Shown here: positions 43,440 through 52,374 of the stretch, piece by piece
Layout: each line of letters opens with the position of its first letter
Numbering within the stretch: the first letter of the stretch is position 1
Assembly (NCBI RefSeq): GCF_003544855.1
Contig: NZ_CP032101.1
Coordinates: forward strand, 1,922,001 to 1,986,000
DNA length: 64,000 nucleotides
DNA from: Malaciobacter marinus
Lineage (GTDB): Bacteria > Campylobacterota > Campylobacteria > Campylobacterales > Arcobacteraceae
Reading direction: 5' to 3'
Translations under genes and position numbers: made by a program
Notes under the pieces: model-generated
Databases searched by the model: none
What the model saw: the letters and a program-made list of their open reading frames with translations, nothing else
What the model was told of the DNA's origin: nothing

Positions 43440-45445
43440 TTAGATTCCTTGTTTTTTTTATATTCTGTTTTTATTAAAAATTCTGAAATTGCTAAACAGG
43501 CCTTATAATACTCAAGCATAGGTTCATTTTTGATACTTAAACTCTTAAACTTTTTAGCTTCATCCTTTGAATTAACTACTAAAGCGCCATTAAATCCAAA
43601 ATGCTCTTGGTTTAAGTCAAAAAGATTTTTTCCTATAGAAAGATATTCTTTATTCTTTAAAGTTAAATTATAAAGTGTAGGAAAAATATCTTTGTGTGAA
43701 CCTGCAACTTTTGTATCAATATTTAATTTACTCTTTAAACTTTCAGGTAAATAAAAATACAATGGAATATTTCTAGAATTCAAAATCTCATTTTCATCAT
43801 ATTTCATAATTCCATCAATTGTGTTATTATCAGCTGTTACTACAACTATTGTATTGTCTTTAAATTTAGATTTTTTAAACTTATTTAAAAATATTCCAAC
43901 TTGATCTACTGCATACGCATATGAAGCAAACCTTTGTTTTGCTAACTCAAAATCCCCTGTAATATGATTTTTAATTTCATTATTATAAATTAAACTTTTA
44001 GAGTTATAATCATTTGGTATATTATAAGGAGGATGATTATTTGTACTAAGAGCTACTATAAACTGTTTGTTATTTGAATTCTCAAGCTTTTTGAGTATAT
44101 GTGAATATAAATATTCATCAAAAATCCCCCATGGATGAAAATATTCATCTTTATCTTTTGTAACATCTTCTAGGTGATTAAAGATATTAATTTTACCTTC
44201 AACATTATCATAACCTTGATGCTTTATAAACTGCCCTAAACTTCTCCACGTTAAATCACCACCATAAATAAAACTTGTGTCATAGCCAGAGCCTTTATAT
44301 AAAAATGCAGGACTATATGTAAAACTAGTTTGCTTATAAATAGATTGTGAAAATGCAAAAGAGCCAGGACGATGTGGTATATTTAAAAGCATTGCTTGTA
44401 AACTTGAAATTGTTCCATTTCCAGCTGATATAAAATTTGTAAATAAAGTATCTTCATCAAAATGCTTTTTTAATTCACCTAAAATATTAAATTTTTCACT
44501 TTGATATTTTAATATAGGCATTCCAAAACTTTCTACCATAATTACAACTACATTATACTCTTTATCATCAATTTTTTTCGTTTTATATGTTATATTTTTT
44601 AGTAGTTCATTTTTATTTATATCACTAGTTCCTTTATAAATTTCAAATGCTTTTTCAATATTTCCTTTATAACCAGTGGCTTTTAATAAATCATATTTTT
44701 TCATAAGATATTTTTCTCTTGCACTTAAAGCATTTGTAAAAGCTCTAAAACCATTATGTGATATTTTATTTATAAACTCATTTGTTGATATATTTGGAAT
44801 CATCTTTCCTAAAGGATACATACCAAAAGTACCTCTTATTGCTAGAAAATTCAATATAAATAAAATAAGAAAAATAAGCGCTGAAATTTTAATACCAAAA
44901 AAAGAGTTATAATTTTTATTTTTAATAGCAAAAATCTTTTTTATACAATAAAATAAAAAACCCAAGTAAACAAAGAAAATAGCTAAAATTAAAATCACAT
45001 TATAATTTTGCCAAAAAGTAATAATCAAAGCTTTAGTATCATCATCTAAAAGACCAAAAAATAAAATATTAATATGCTCTTTAAAGTATGAGTAAAACCC
45101 AAAATCAGCACATAAAAAAAGGCTTACTACGAAATAACAAATAAAAAGATAATAAACTAAAAACTTTTCAAAATATGTTAATAACATATCTTTTTTTACA
45201 TAATATAATATTATAAGAATTATTGTTGGTATTGCTTGAATATAGCCAATAACAGTTAAATCAATTCTAAAACCAAGAAAAAAAGCATTAAATATATCTA
45301 AGTACAAGCCCTCTAAACTATCAAGTAAAGAATAGTAATTAAAAAAAACAAGTCTAAAAATTGACATAAAAACTAAAAATAGTATATGTGCTAGTAAAAG
45401 CTTTTTAAAAATACTTAGTACATTTGAGATAATTGTTTTATTCAT
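43436..45445 (-). CDS. LtaS/MdoB-type phosphotransferase (sulfatase fold)
   Basis: A 669-residue inner-membrane enzyme: five hydrophobic helices in the first 220 residues, then an extracytoplasmic alkaline-phosphatase-like domain. Motifs: VVVIMVESFGMP (metal ligand Glu), GNGTISSLQAML (likely Thr nucleophile), STNNHPPYNIP and VVTADNNTIDG. In this family the enzyme transfers phosphoglycerol or phosphoethanolamine from phospholipid to a glycan. In a Gram-negative LOS locus the acceptor is presumably the core or O-chain. A diacylglycerol kinase gene lies two genes upstream on the same strand, which would recycle the diacylglycerol by-product. Confidence 0.82.
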   Translation of the reverse strand: MNKTIISNVLSIFKKLLLAHILFLVFMSIFRLVFFNYYSLLDSLEGLYLDIFNAFFLGFRIDLTVIGYIQAIPTIILIILYYVKKDMLLTYFEKFLVYYLFICYFVVSLFLCADFGFYSYFKEHINILFFGLLDDDTKALIITFWQNYNVILILAIFFVYLGFLFYCIKKIFAIKNKNYNSFFGIKISALIFLILFILNFLAIRGTFGMYPLGKMIPNISTNEFINKISHNGFRAFTNALSAREKYLMKKYDLLKATGYKGNIEKAFEIYKGTSDINKNELLKNITYKTKKIDDKEYNVVVIMVESFGMPILKYQSEKFNILGELKKHFDEDTLFTNFISAGNGTISSLQAMLLNIPHRPGSFAFSQSIYKQTSFTYSPAFLYKGSGYDTSFIYGGDLTWRSLGQFIKHQGYDNVEGKINIFNHLEDVTKDKDEYFHPWGIFDEYLYSHILKKLENSNNKQFIVALSTNNHPPYNIPNDYNSKSLIYNNEIKNHITGDFELAKQRFASYAYAVDQVGIFLNKFKKSKFKDNTIVVVTADNNTIDGIMKYDENEILNSRNIPLYFYLPESLKSKLNIDTKVAGSHKDIFPTLYNLTLKNKEYLSIGKNLFDLNQEHFGFNGALVVNSKDEAKKFKSLSIKNEPMLEYYKACLAISEFLIKTEYKKNKESK

Positions 45446-46227
45446 TTTTTATCCATTTTTAAATTATATAAGCTATCAAATAGTTTAAAAAAGCTTTTAA
45501 TATCTTGACCAAAAAGTTTATCAATAAATTTTATCTTGCTTAATTTTATTAAAATTGATATTTTTTTTGCAAGTTTATTTAATTTTGATTTAAAGTCGTA
45601 GTTTTTTGTTAAGTTTATATAGTTATCAATAATATCTTCATAATCTATTTCTACATTTGCTCTTATTTTTGTTAAAGATAATAAAAAGAGTAAAAAATCT
45701 CTATATTGCAAAGTTTTTAAATCGACATTTTTATTAAAACTATCTTCTAAATCAATCACATATACTTTATTATTTTTGTATGTTAAGTTTCTTGATTGAG
45801 CTCCACCATGATACTCATCACAATTATGTATTTGTGCAATAGTCTCAATTGCTTTAGGAATAAAAAAGAAAATATCCTCTTTTTTAGTATCTTTTTTTCT
45901 AATATGTGAATGTATAGTTCGTCCTGTATCTTCTAAAACAAAAAAATCATCTTCTTTATAAACTACTTTAGGTACGTTTATACCTAATGTTTCAAATCTT
46001 TTTAATTTTGATGTTTCAAATTCTAGTGCTTCTTTTGCACTTTTATACTCAACTGGTGTAATTATCTCTAATTTAAATATTTTGTAATATATTTTATGAC
46101 TAAAAGAAGACATAGTAGGTCTTGCTTTTTTAACCCAATACTTTTTATCTTGAAAAACTAGTGAATAAATCTCTTTATCTTTATTTAAAAGATTTTGTTC
46201 TTTTACAAAACTGATTAAATCAAGCAT
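45442..46227 (-). CDS. Kinase-fold protein of the LOS locus
   Basis: A 261-residue protein with a protein-kinase-like core: FETSKLKRFETLGINVPKVVYKEDDFFVLEDTG resembles the N-lobe of InaA/BUD32-like LPS kinases; the catalytic-loop position reads EYHGGAQSRNLTYKNNKVYVIDLEDSF. The usual catalytic Asp of HxD is a Gly here, while the metal-binding Asn and Asp are kept. A Lys-rich tail follows. Positioned between dgkA and the LtaS-like gene with overlaps of 8 and 4 bases. Function inferred only as sugar or lipid phosphorylation, or a non-catalytic relative. Confidence 0.6.
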   Translation of the reverse strand: MLDLISFVKEQNLLNKDKEIYSLVFQDKKYWVKKARPTMSSFSHKIYYKIFKLEIITPVEYKSAKEALEFETSKLKRFETLGINVPKVVYKEDDFFVLEDTGRTIHSHIRKKDTKKEDIFFFIPKAIETIAQIHNCDEYHGGAQSRNLTYKNNKVYVIDLEDSFNKNVDLKTLQYRDFLLFLLSLTKIRANVEIDYEDIIDNYINLTKNYDFKSKLNKLAKKISILIKLSKIKFIDKLFGQDIKSFFKLFDSLYNLKMDKK

Positions 46228-46582
46228 ATACTTCCCATAAAATTAAAATCCAACACACTAAATGTAAAATTATTGTAAACATAACAGCAGTTGAGCCTAT
46301 ATCTTTTGCAGTTTTAGCTAAAGGTGCAAACTCTTTTGTCACTAAATCTACTACATTTTCAATAGCAGAATTCACTAACTCAACTATTAAAACTAAAATT
46401 CCAGTAACTAAAAGTATTAATTTATAAGTCAAATTTGCATCAATAACTAAAATTCCAGCGATAATAAAAATTGCACTAAAAAGCTCTAATCTAAAAGAGT
46501 TTTCTGTTTTTAATGCATGTTTTAATCCACTTAAGGCATATTTTGTATTTTTAAAAAGATGGTATTTTGGTTTATTATTCAT
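46220..46582 (-). CDS. dgkA: Diacylglycerol kinase
   Basis: A 120-residue inner-membrane kinase with three helices and the family signature ENVVDLVTKEFAPLAKTAKDIGSTAVM (approximately, residues 75-101). It phosphorylates diacylglycerol released when phospholipid head groups are transferred to periplasmic glycans. The partner gene for such transfer, the LtaS/MdoB-type enzyme, lies just downstream. Two bases separate it from the lpxL gene. Confidence 0.94.
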   Translation of the reverse strand: MNNKPKYHLFKNTKYALSGLKHALKTENSFRLELFSAIFIIAGILVIDANLTYKLILLVTGILVLIVELVNSAIENVVDLVTKEFAPLAKTAKDIGSTAVMFTIILHLVCWILILWEVYA

Positions 46583-46584
46583 TA

Positions 46585-47490
46585 TTACTTCTTATAAATC
46601 TCTTTGTAGAACTGTTTCCATCTTTTATGTTGCCAAAACCAAAAATCTGGTTTATTCCTAATTTGCTCTTCTATTACTTTTGATTGCATAATTGTAAGCT
46701 CTTTAACTTTATCATCTGTTTTAAATTCTATATTTCTTACATCTAAAGGTTCATATACTTTTAAAGTATAATCCCTAAAATCATTCATTTGTGAGAATAT
46801 AGGTATTATTAAAGCATCAAATTTTAATGCAAGTCTTGAAGTAGAGTCCGTTGCAAGTACTTTTTTATTAAAAAAATCTATCTCAATACCATCTTTAATA
46901 TGTTGGTCAATTACAACAGCAACATGATGATTATTTTTAAGTGCTTTTAACATACCCTTGGCTGCTGTTTTTTTCTCTAGCATTATTATATTGTTTCTAT
47001 CTCTTGCTTCTATATAAAGCTTATTTATCAATGGATTATCCATTTTTCTATTTACAACTGCTAATGTTCCAAATTTTAACGCAACATAAGGTAAAGCTAT
47101 TTCCCACCCGCCATAGTGAGCCGTAATAAATATGATTTTTCTGTTATTTTCAATAGCTTCTGTAATATAGTGTTCATTTTCAAAATTTGCTTTTTTAAAA
47201 AGTTTCTCTTTTGAAATAGATTGGTTTTCAACAAACTCATACATATTAAAAAAAAGTGATTTATATGAGTTAAATCTAATTTCTTCTTTTCTTTCTTGAG
47301 AGATAGTATCACCAAACACTAAATCTAAATTTGCTTGTACTATTTTGTTATATCTTTTATTAAATTTATTAACTAATTTTGTAGCAAATATTAATAATGG
47401 TTTTATTATAAAATAAGGCATCACTGCAAATATAAATCTAAAAATTTTATATAAAACATATCTATAATAATCTTTAATTTTTCTCTTCAT
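46585..47490 (-). CDS. lpxL: Lipid A acyltransferase, LpxL/HtrB type
   Basis: A 301-residue membrane-associated acyltransferase with an N-terminal hydrophobic segment. The catalytic HX4E motif is present in ITAHYGGWE (about residues 121-129), followed by VNRKMDNPLINKLY and a later VVIDQHIKDG, both typical of LpxL/LpxM. It adds a secondary acyl chain to Kdo2-lipid A. Gene order waaC-lpxL is as in Campylobacter jejuni (waaC-htrB). Overlaps waaC by 17 bases. Confidence 0.9.
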   Translation of the reverse strand: MKRKIKDYYRYVLYKIFRFIFAVMPYFIIKPLLIFATKLVNKFNKRYNKIVQANLDLVFGDTISQERKEEIRFNSYKSLFFNMYEFVENQSISKEKLFKKANFENEHYITEAIENNRKIIFITAHYGGWEIALPYVALKFGTLAVVNRKMDNPLINKLYIEARDRNNIIMLEKKTAAKGMLKALKNNHHVAVVIDQHIKDGIEIDFFNKKVLATDSTSRLALKFDALIIPIFSQMNDFRDYTLKVYEPLDVRNIEFKTDDKVKELTIMQSKVIEEQIRNKPDFWFWQHKRWKQFYKEIYKK

Positions 47491-48496
47491 AAAGAATTTC
47501 CTTTGCCATTTTTACAATATTTTTTTCATCTATTTCTTTAATTGAGAAATCGCTTTTATCCAATTTATATGGATTTACTTTTGAATTTGACTCAATTATT
47601 CTATTTATATTTGTTTCATAAGTATTTCTATATCCTGGTGTATTACCAAAAAGCGTAATAGATGGTATGTTTAAAGCCCAAGCCATATGTGTAGGTCCAG
47701 TATCATTGCCTATTACCAAATCCACCTTTGAAACTAGTGCTTTTAAGCTATTTAAATCTAATTTTGGAAGAACTGTTACATTTGAACTATTATTTGCAAT
47801 ATTATTTGCAATTTGCTTTTCAGATTCACTTCCCCAAACAATTAAATAGTTTTCATCTAAAGAATTTGTAATATTAGCAAATTTTTCATTAGAATACATT
47901 TTACTTGCCCAGCTAGCACCGACAATTAAAAGTATATTCTTCTTATTTTCACTTAAAAATTCATATATTTTTTTATCTTTATTTTTAAAAAATAAAAAAG
48001 GTTTTTTATTTAAAATATCTTTTTTTGTTATAATAAAATCTAAAGGTTCTGATAAAATCTTTGCATTTCTATCAATTGCATTTTTATCATATGAAATACT
48101 TATTTTTTGATTATATAAACTTGCTGCAAATTTTTCTCTAATTGAAAGCTTACTAAAACCAGCTACTTTTTTGCCTATTAATTTTGAAACTATTGCTGAT
48201 TTTATTAAACCTTGGGCATCAATTACTAAATCATACTCATTTTTTGAGTATTTTCTTGCTAATTTTATTTGTCTAAAAAGTTCTTTTTTATTTTTTTTAA
48301 TACTTTTTAGATTTAATTCATAAATATTATCAATATGAGGATTATATTGCAAAACTTTACTAAATGCACCCTCAACAAACCAATCAATTTTAATATTTGG
48401 GTAATTAGTTTTTATAAACTGCAAAGCTACCATTGCATGGATTATATCACCCATTGCAGATAGTTTAACAATTGCAAGTTTATTTATTTTTGACAT
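47474..48496 (-). CDS. waaC: ADP-heptose:LPS heptosyltransferase I
   Basis: A 340-residue GT9 enzyme adding the first heptose to Kdo2-lipid A. Motifs: IVKLSAMGDIIHAMVALQFIK at the N-terminus, LVIDAQGLIKSAIVSKLIG, LIVGASWASKMYSNEKF, and GNDTGPTHMAWALNIPSITLFGNTPG near the C-terminus. The SxMGDIIH motif and the DAQGL(I/L)KSA segment distinguish WaaC from WaaF. Opens the LOS core gene series on the minus strand, overlapping the end of the Ppx/GppA gene by 13 bases. Confidence 0.93.
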   Translation of the reverse strand: MSKINKLAIVKLSAMGDIIHAMVALQFIKTNYPNIKIDWFVEGAFSKVLQYNPHIDNIYELNLKSIKKNKKELFRQIKLARKYSKNEYDLVIDAQGLIKSAIVSKLIGKKVAGFSKLSIREKFAASLYNQKISISYDKNAIDRNAKILSEPLDFIITKKDILNKKPFLFFKNKDKKIYEFLSENKKNILLIVGASWASKMYSNEKFANITNSLDENYLIVWGSESEKQIANNIANNSSNVTVLPKLDLNSLKALVSKVDLVIGNDTGPTHMAWALNIPSITLFGNTPGYRNTYETNINRIIESNSKVNPYKLDKSDFSIKEIDEKNIVKMAKEILYEEKN

Positions 48497-49962
48497 ACTA
48501 TTTCTAATTCTAGCATTTTAGGTATTTCAATTTTATCAAGTGAAGATTCAACTAAAAATGAATACTCAGGAAGAATAATTTTCAATACATCATCTTCTAA
48601 AGCATATTCTACTTTTGGTTTTGAATAATCTTGATTTATTATCAAATTTAAAGAAATCATAAAAGACATCCACTGCATTGTTTCTAAATTTGGTAGTAAT
48701 TCTTCATATCCTTGTAAATCTTTTTTAGTAGGTAAAGACTTTTTAGAATATTTTATTGTATATGCTACTATTACTCTTGAAGTATGTAAAAAATCATAAT
48801 TTAAACCATTTAATATAAAATTAAAAGTATTATCATTAACTTTATAAAAATTTAGTGTAGTACCAATTGAATGAAGCTTTGAAGCAACAACTAAAAGTGT
48901 TCTAAACTTATCATCCAAGTTATGCATAGGTTTTAAAACTTCGAATATTTTACTTGCATTGTTTCCATAGTATGCACTTTGATTACCATCAATTTCAAAC
49001 CTATCAAGTAATGATCTTAAACTTATATTAAAATTTGAAGGAAATTTATGACTTGAATTTCTCAATAAATCACAAAGGTAAACACCTTCTCTTACACCAA
49101 CTCCAGAAGTAATAACTTTATTTATACTTAACTCTTCTAAGATGGTATTAAAAATAAAAGTACCCTCTTTTATAGTATCAAATCTATCTTTTTTTATACC
49201 TAATTTTTTTAATTCAGTAATATCTTTAGCATTTATGATTGAATTTATAAGTGCTTTATTTGCTTGAACATTATAAGTATATCCATGTAAAACATCAAGT
49301 GGGTAAGAACTATCTTTCATTATTGCTTTAGTAATTGCTCTAATACTTCCACCAATTCCTACAACAGTTGACGGAATATTAATATCTAATTCAAAAATCT
49401 TTTTTAAATTACTTGAAATATACTCTTTTGCTTCTGTTACACTTCCCTTATCAAAAAAAAGTTCTTTTAACCTTACTGTTCCTATATTTAAAGAGATTGA
49501 TTTTGTTATTTGCCCATCTTTTACAAAACAAAATTCAGTAGAACCTCCTCCAATATCAACAGTTATAAACTCGTTATTATGAAGTAAATTCAAAGCTGCA
49601 ACACCACCGTAGTATGCTTCTTTCTCTCCATTTATAACTTTTATATTTAAGCCTAGTTCTTTTTTTACTCTTGATAAAAAAACTTTCGAGTTTGGTGCAT
49701 CACGAAGTGCAGACGTTGCAACACAAATCACTTTTTTTGCTTTTAGTGAATTTGATATATTTAAAAAAGATTTTAATGAATTAAAAGCTCTATTCATAGG
49801 CATCTCTTGAAGATTGCCATCATTTTCATAACAGCCTTCTGAGATTTTAACCCTACTTTTAGTTTCATTAATCAAATGAAATGCGAATCTACTACTTTTT
49901 TGTAATACAACCATTCGCATTGAGTTTGACCCAATGTCTATAATAGTTGTAGTTTTTGCCAT
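48484..49962 (-). CDS. Ppx/GppA exopolyphosphatase family protein
   Basis: A 492-residue ASKHA-fold phosphatase that removes phosphate from polyphosphate or from pppGpp. Motifs: TTIDIGSNSMRMVVLQ near the N-terminus, CVATSALRDAPN, FITVDIGGGSTEFCFV and VVGIGGSIRAI. A C-terminal HD-like helical domain (about 310-480) follows. Which of the two substrates dominates cannot be told. Begins one base after the ferredoxin gene. Confidence 0.9.
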   Translation of the reverse strand: MAKTTTIIDIGSNSMRMVVLQKSSRFAFHLINETKSRVKISEGCYENDGNLQEMPMNRAFNSLKSFLNISNSLKAKKVICVATSALRDAPNSKVFLSRVKKELGLNIKVINGEKEAYYGGVAALNLLHNNEFITVDIGGGSTEFCFVKDGQITKSISLNIGTVRLKELFFDKGSVTEAKEYISSNLKKIFELDINIPSTVVGIGGSIRAITKAIMKDSSYPLDVLHGYTYNVQANKALINSIINAKDITELKKLGIKKDRFDTIKEGTFIFNTILEELSINKVITSGVGVREGVYLCDLLRNSSHKFPSNFNISLRSLLDRFEIDGNQSAYYGNNASKIFEVLKPMHNLDDKFRTLLVVASKLHSIGTTLNFYKVNDNTFNFILNGLNYDFLHTSRVIVAYTIKYSKKSLPTKKDLQGYEELLPNLETMQWMSFMISLNLIINQDYSKPKVEYALEDDVLKIILPEYSFLVESSLDKIEIPKMLELEIVCQK

Positions 49963-49963
49963 T

Positions 49964-50218
49964 TTATAGCTCTTCTTCTTGTAATTGTTCGAATTTAAAT
50001 TTTAATTCTTCCATTGTTTCTTGATTATCTGAATCCACAATAATACAATCAACAGGACAAACTTCAATACATGATGGTTCTTCATAATGCCCAACACATT
50101 CAGTACATCTATCAGGATCAATAATATATATTGGATCACCCTCTTCTATCGCATAGTTTGGACACTCATCTCTACATGCATCACATGCAATACATTCATC
50201 TGTTATAATTAAAGACAT
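49964..50218 (-). CDS. YfhL-type 2[4Fe-4S] ferredoxin
   Basis: An 84-residue ferredoxin. First cluster motif CIACDACRDECP, second in the extended form CTECVGHYEEPSCIEVCP with an insert between cysteines, characteristic of the YfhL/alvin-type group. C-terminal acidic helix. Cytoplasmic electron carrier; partner unknown. Starts at the ATG just after a weak ribosome binding site. Confidence 0.92.
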   Translation of the reverse strand: MSLIITDECIACDACRDECPNYAIEEGDPIYIIDPDRCTECVGHYEEPSCIEVCPVDCIIVDSDNQETMEELKFKFEQLQEEEL

Positions 50219-50266
50219 TTACGTACCTAAATCCTAAGTTAAAATAATTAATCTTGGATTTATAAC

Positions 50267-50995
50267 CTAAAGTTTATTAATAGTATCTTTAATTAGATTA
50301 AAATCATAGATACTTTTAGCCACAATTAAGAATTCATCATTTTGATAAAGATTTAAGTCTTCACACATGAAAACTCCTGCTGCAATATCAAACTGTCTTA
50401 AACTACCAGCAAATAGAACAAATTTGTAGTTTCTAGCATCACATAAAGATAGTGCAATTGCACCTAAACTTCTATATTTTATATTTTTATTAAAAAGTTT
50501 TTGACAAAGTTTAGGGTGAGTATAAGCTCTTTCAAAAACTCCCATTTTATTATTATCTACTTTTAAATTCTTTATAGATTTCAATGTTTTTAATTCAAGT
50601 TTTTCAAGAGAAGAACCTTTAATTTTATAAGTTATTATTCCAGTAGCTAGGTTACAAATTACAGCTGCTATTATTTTATTATTTTCTTCTAAAGCCACTG
50701 ATGTTCCATAATAAGGTAAATTTGAAGCTAAATTATCACTTCCATCAATGGGGTCAATTATTATATTTGTTTTTTTATTTGAAGATATATATCCACTCTC
50801 TTCTGAGTAAATATTTCCATATTTATTTAAATGGTTTATAAAAATAGATTCAGCTTTTAAATCAATAGTTAAACTATCATCTCCACCAAAACCTATTTTT
50901 CCAGTAGCTTTTATGTCAGTTGAAGACATATGAGTATGTATATACTCATATATCTGTTTATTTGCTTTTATGCAATCTTGAATAAAAGCATTCAT
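50267..50995 (-). CDS. Inositol monophosphatase family protein, CysQ-like
   Basis: A 242-residue Mg-dependent phosphatase. I start it at the ATG 50995 (MNAFIQDCIKANKQIYEYI), one base after the gltD stop; a longer frame from 51040 would overlap gltD by 44 bases and add a non-conserved N-terminus. Motifs: YSEESGYI (Glu metal ligand), IIDPIDGSDNLASNLPYYG and QFDIAAGVFMCE. Substrate may be 3'-phosphoadenosine 5'-phosphate or a sugar phosphate. Same-strand neighbour of gltBD. Confidence 0.85.
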   Translation of the reverse strand: MNAFIQDCIKANKQIYEYIHTHMSSTDIKATGKIGFGGDDSLTIDLKAESIFINHLNKYGNIYSEESGYISSNKKTNIIIDPIDGSDNLASNLPYYGTSVALEENNKIIAAVICNLATGIITYKIKGSSLEKLELKTLKSIKNLKVDNNKMGVFERAYTHPKLCQKLFNKNIKYRSLGAIALSLCDARNYKFVLFAGSLRQFDIAAGVFMCEDLNLYQNDEFLIVAKSIYDFNLIKDTINKL

Positions 50996-50996
50996 A

Positions 50997-52373
50997 TTAT
51001 GATAATGCTTTAATAATCTCTTTTGCAGCTTCTCTTCCATCTGCTGCTGCTGTTACTGCTAAATGCGCACCTCTTTGACAATCTCCACCAGCGAAATACT
51101 TCTCATTTGAAGTTTGATATTTATCATTTATTTCAATTCCACCCCAAGAGTTAATATCAACCTTTGCTTCTTTTAAGAATGTAGGAACTTCTGGAGAAAA
51201 ACCTAATGCCATAATAACAACATCAGCTTCTTCAAGATATTCACTTCCCTCAACTATTTGTACTTTTTGTCTTCCTGTTTCATCAGGTTCACTTAAAGCT
51301 GTTTTTTGAACTTCAATTGCAATAGCTTTATTATTTTTTAGTTTTATAGCTTTAGGAGAAGCATTAAAGATATATTCAACACCTTCTTCTTTGGCATTAA
51401 CAACTTCTTTTTTACTTCCTGGCATATTTGCTTCATCTCTTCTATAAAGACATTTTACAGATTTTGCTCTTTCTCTAACAGAAGTTCTAACGCAGTCCAT
51501 AGCAGTATCTCCACCACCAATAACAACTACATTTTTATCAGAAACATCAATAAAATCTTCAACTTCTTGTCCAAAATTTCTTTTTTGTATCTTCTTTAAA
51601 AAATCAATTGCTAAATGAACATTTGGTGCTTCTTCACCTTCAATTTTAGCCATTTTTCCTTTAGTTGCTCCAATTCCTAAAAAGATTGCATCAAACTCTT
51701 TTTCTAAATCATCTATTGTTTTATCTTTACCAATTTCACAATTTACATGAAGTCTCATTCCAGCTTCTAAAAGCCAATTGATTCTTCTTTCTACTGAACT
51801 TTTATCAAGTTTAAAACCTGGTATTCCATAAGTTAAAAGACCACCTGCTCTATCGTCTCTTTCAAACATTTCAACAGCAATTCCTTTTCGAAGTAAAAAA
51901 GTAGCTGCTGAAATTCCAGCAGGGCCAGAACCAATAATTGCTACTTTTTTATTCAAATTAATAGGTGCAAATTTAGGTTTCATACCTTTTTCAAAAGCTT
52001 GTTCATTTATATGTGTTTCAACTGCACCAATTGATACTGCACCATGTCCTGTATTTAAAGAACAATCCCCCTCACATAAAACATCATGAGGACAAATTTT
52101 CCCTAAAATTTCAGGGAAAGGAGAAGTCTCATTTGATAAAGCAAAAGCTAACTCCAAGTTTTTTTCAGCTGTTTGTTTAAGCCAAGCTGGAATAAAGTTA
52201 TGTAAAGGACATTTTGAATGACAGTACGGATCTCCGCACTGCATACACCTGTCTGACTGTTCTTTAGCTTTATTCTTTTCAAATACCTCATATACTTCGT
52301 TAAAATCTTTTAATCTTTGTAAAACATCTCTTTTATTAGGATTAACTCTTTCAAATTTAGTAAAATTTAACAT
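50997..52373 (-). CDS. gltD: Glutamate synthase small subunit
   Basis: A 458-residue FAD- and NAD(P)H-binding subunit that feeds electrons to GltB. The start is the ATG 52373, with GGAG six to seven bases upstream inside the end of gltB; the frame extends to 52385 without a better site. N-terminal iron-sulfur Cys region CMQCGDPYCHSKCPLHNFIP, FAD motif VAIIGSGPAGISAA, NAD(P)H motif VVVIGGGDTAMDC and C-terminal YFAGGDCQRG. Overlaps gltB. Confidence 0.95.
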   Translation of the reverse strand: MLNFTKFERVNPNKRDVLQRLKDFNEVYEVFEKNKAKEQSDRCMQCGDPYCHSKCPLHNFIPAWLKQTAEKNLELAFALSNETSPFPEILGKICPHDVLCEGDCSLNTGHGAVSIGAVETHINEQAFEKGMKPKFAPINLNKKVAIIGSGPAGISAATFLLRKGIAVEMFERDDRAGGLLTYGIPGFKLDKSSVERRINWLLEAGMRLHVNCEIGKDKTIDDLEKEFDAIFLGIGATKGKMAKIEGEEAPNVHLAIDFLKKIQKRNFGQEVEDFIDVSDKNVVVIGGGDTAMDCVRTSVRERAKSVKCLYRRDEANMPGSKKEVVNAKEEGVEYIFNASPKAIKLKNNKAIAIEVQKTALSEPDETGRQKVQIVEGSEYLEEADVVIMALGFSPEVPTFLKEAKVDINSWGGIEINDKYQTSNEKYFAGGDCQRGAHLAVTAAADGREAAKEIIKALS

Positions 52374-52374
52374 C

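Noticed and set aside
50996-51040. Longer start of the CysQ-like gene overlapping gltD by 44 bases
   Set aside because: The added N-terminus is not family-like and lacks a ribosome binding site; the ATG one base after the gltD stop gives a typical family N-terminus.
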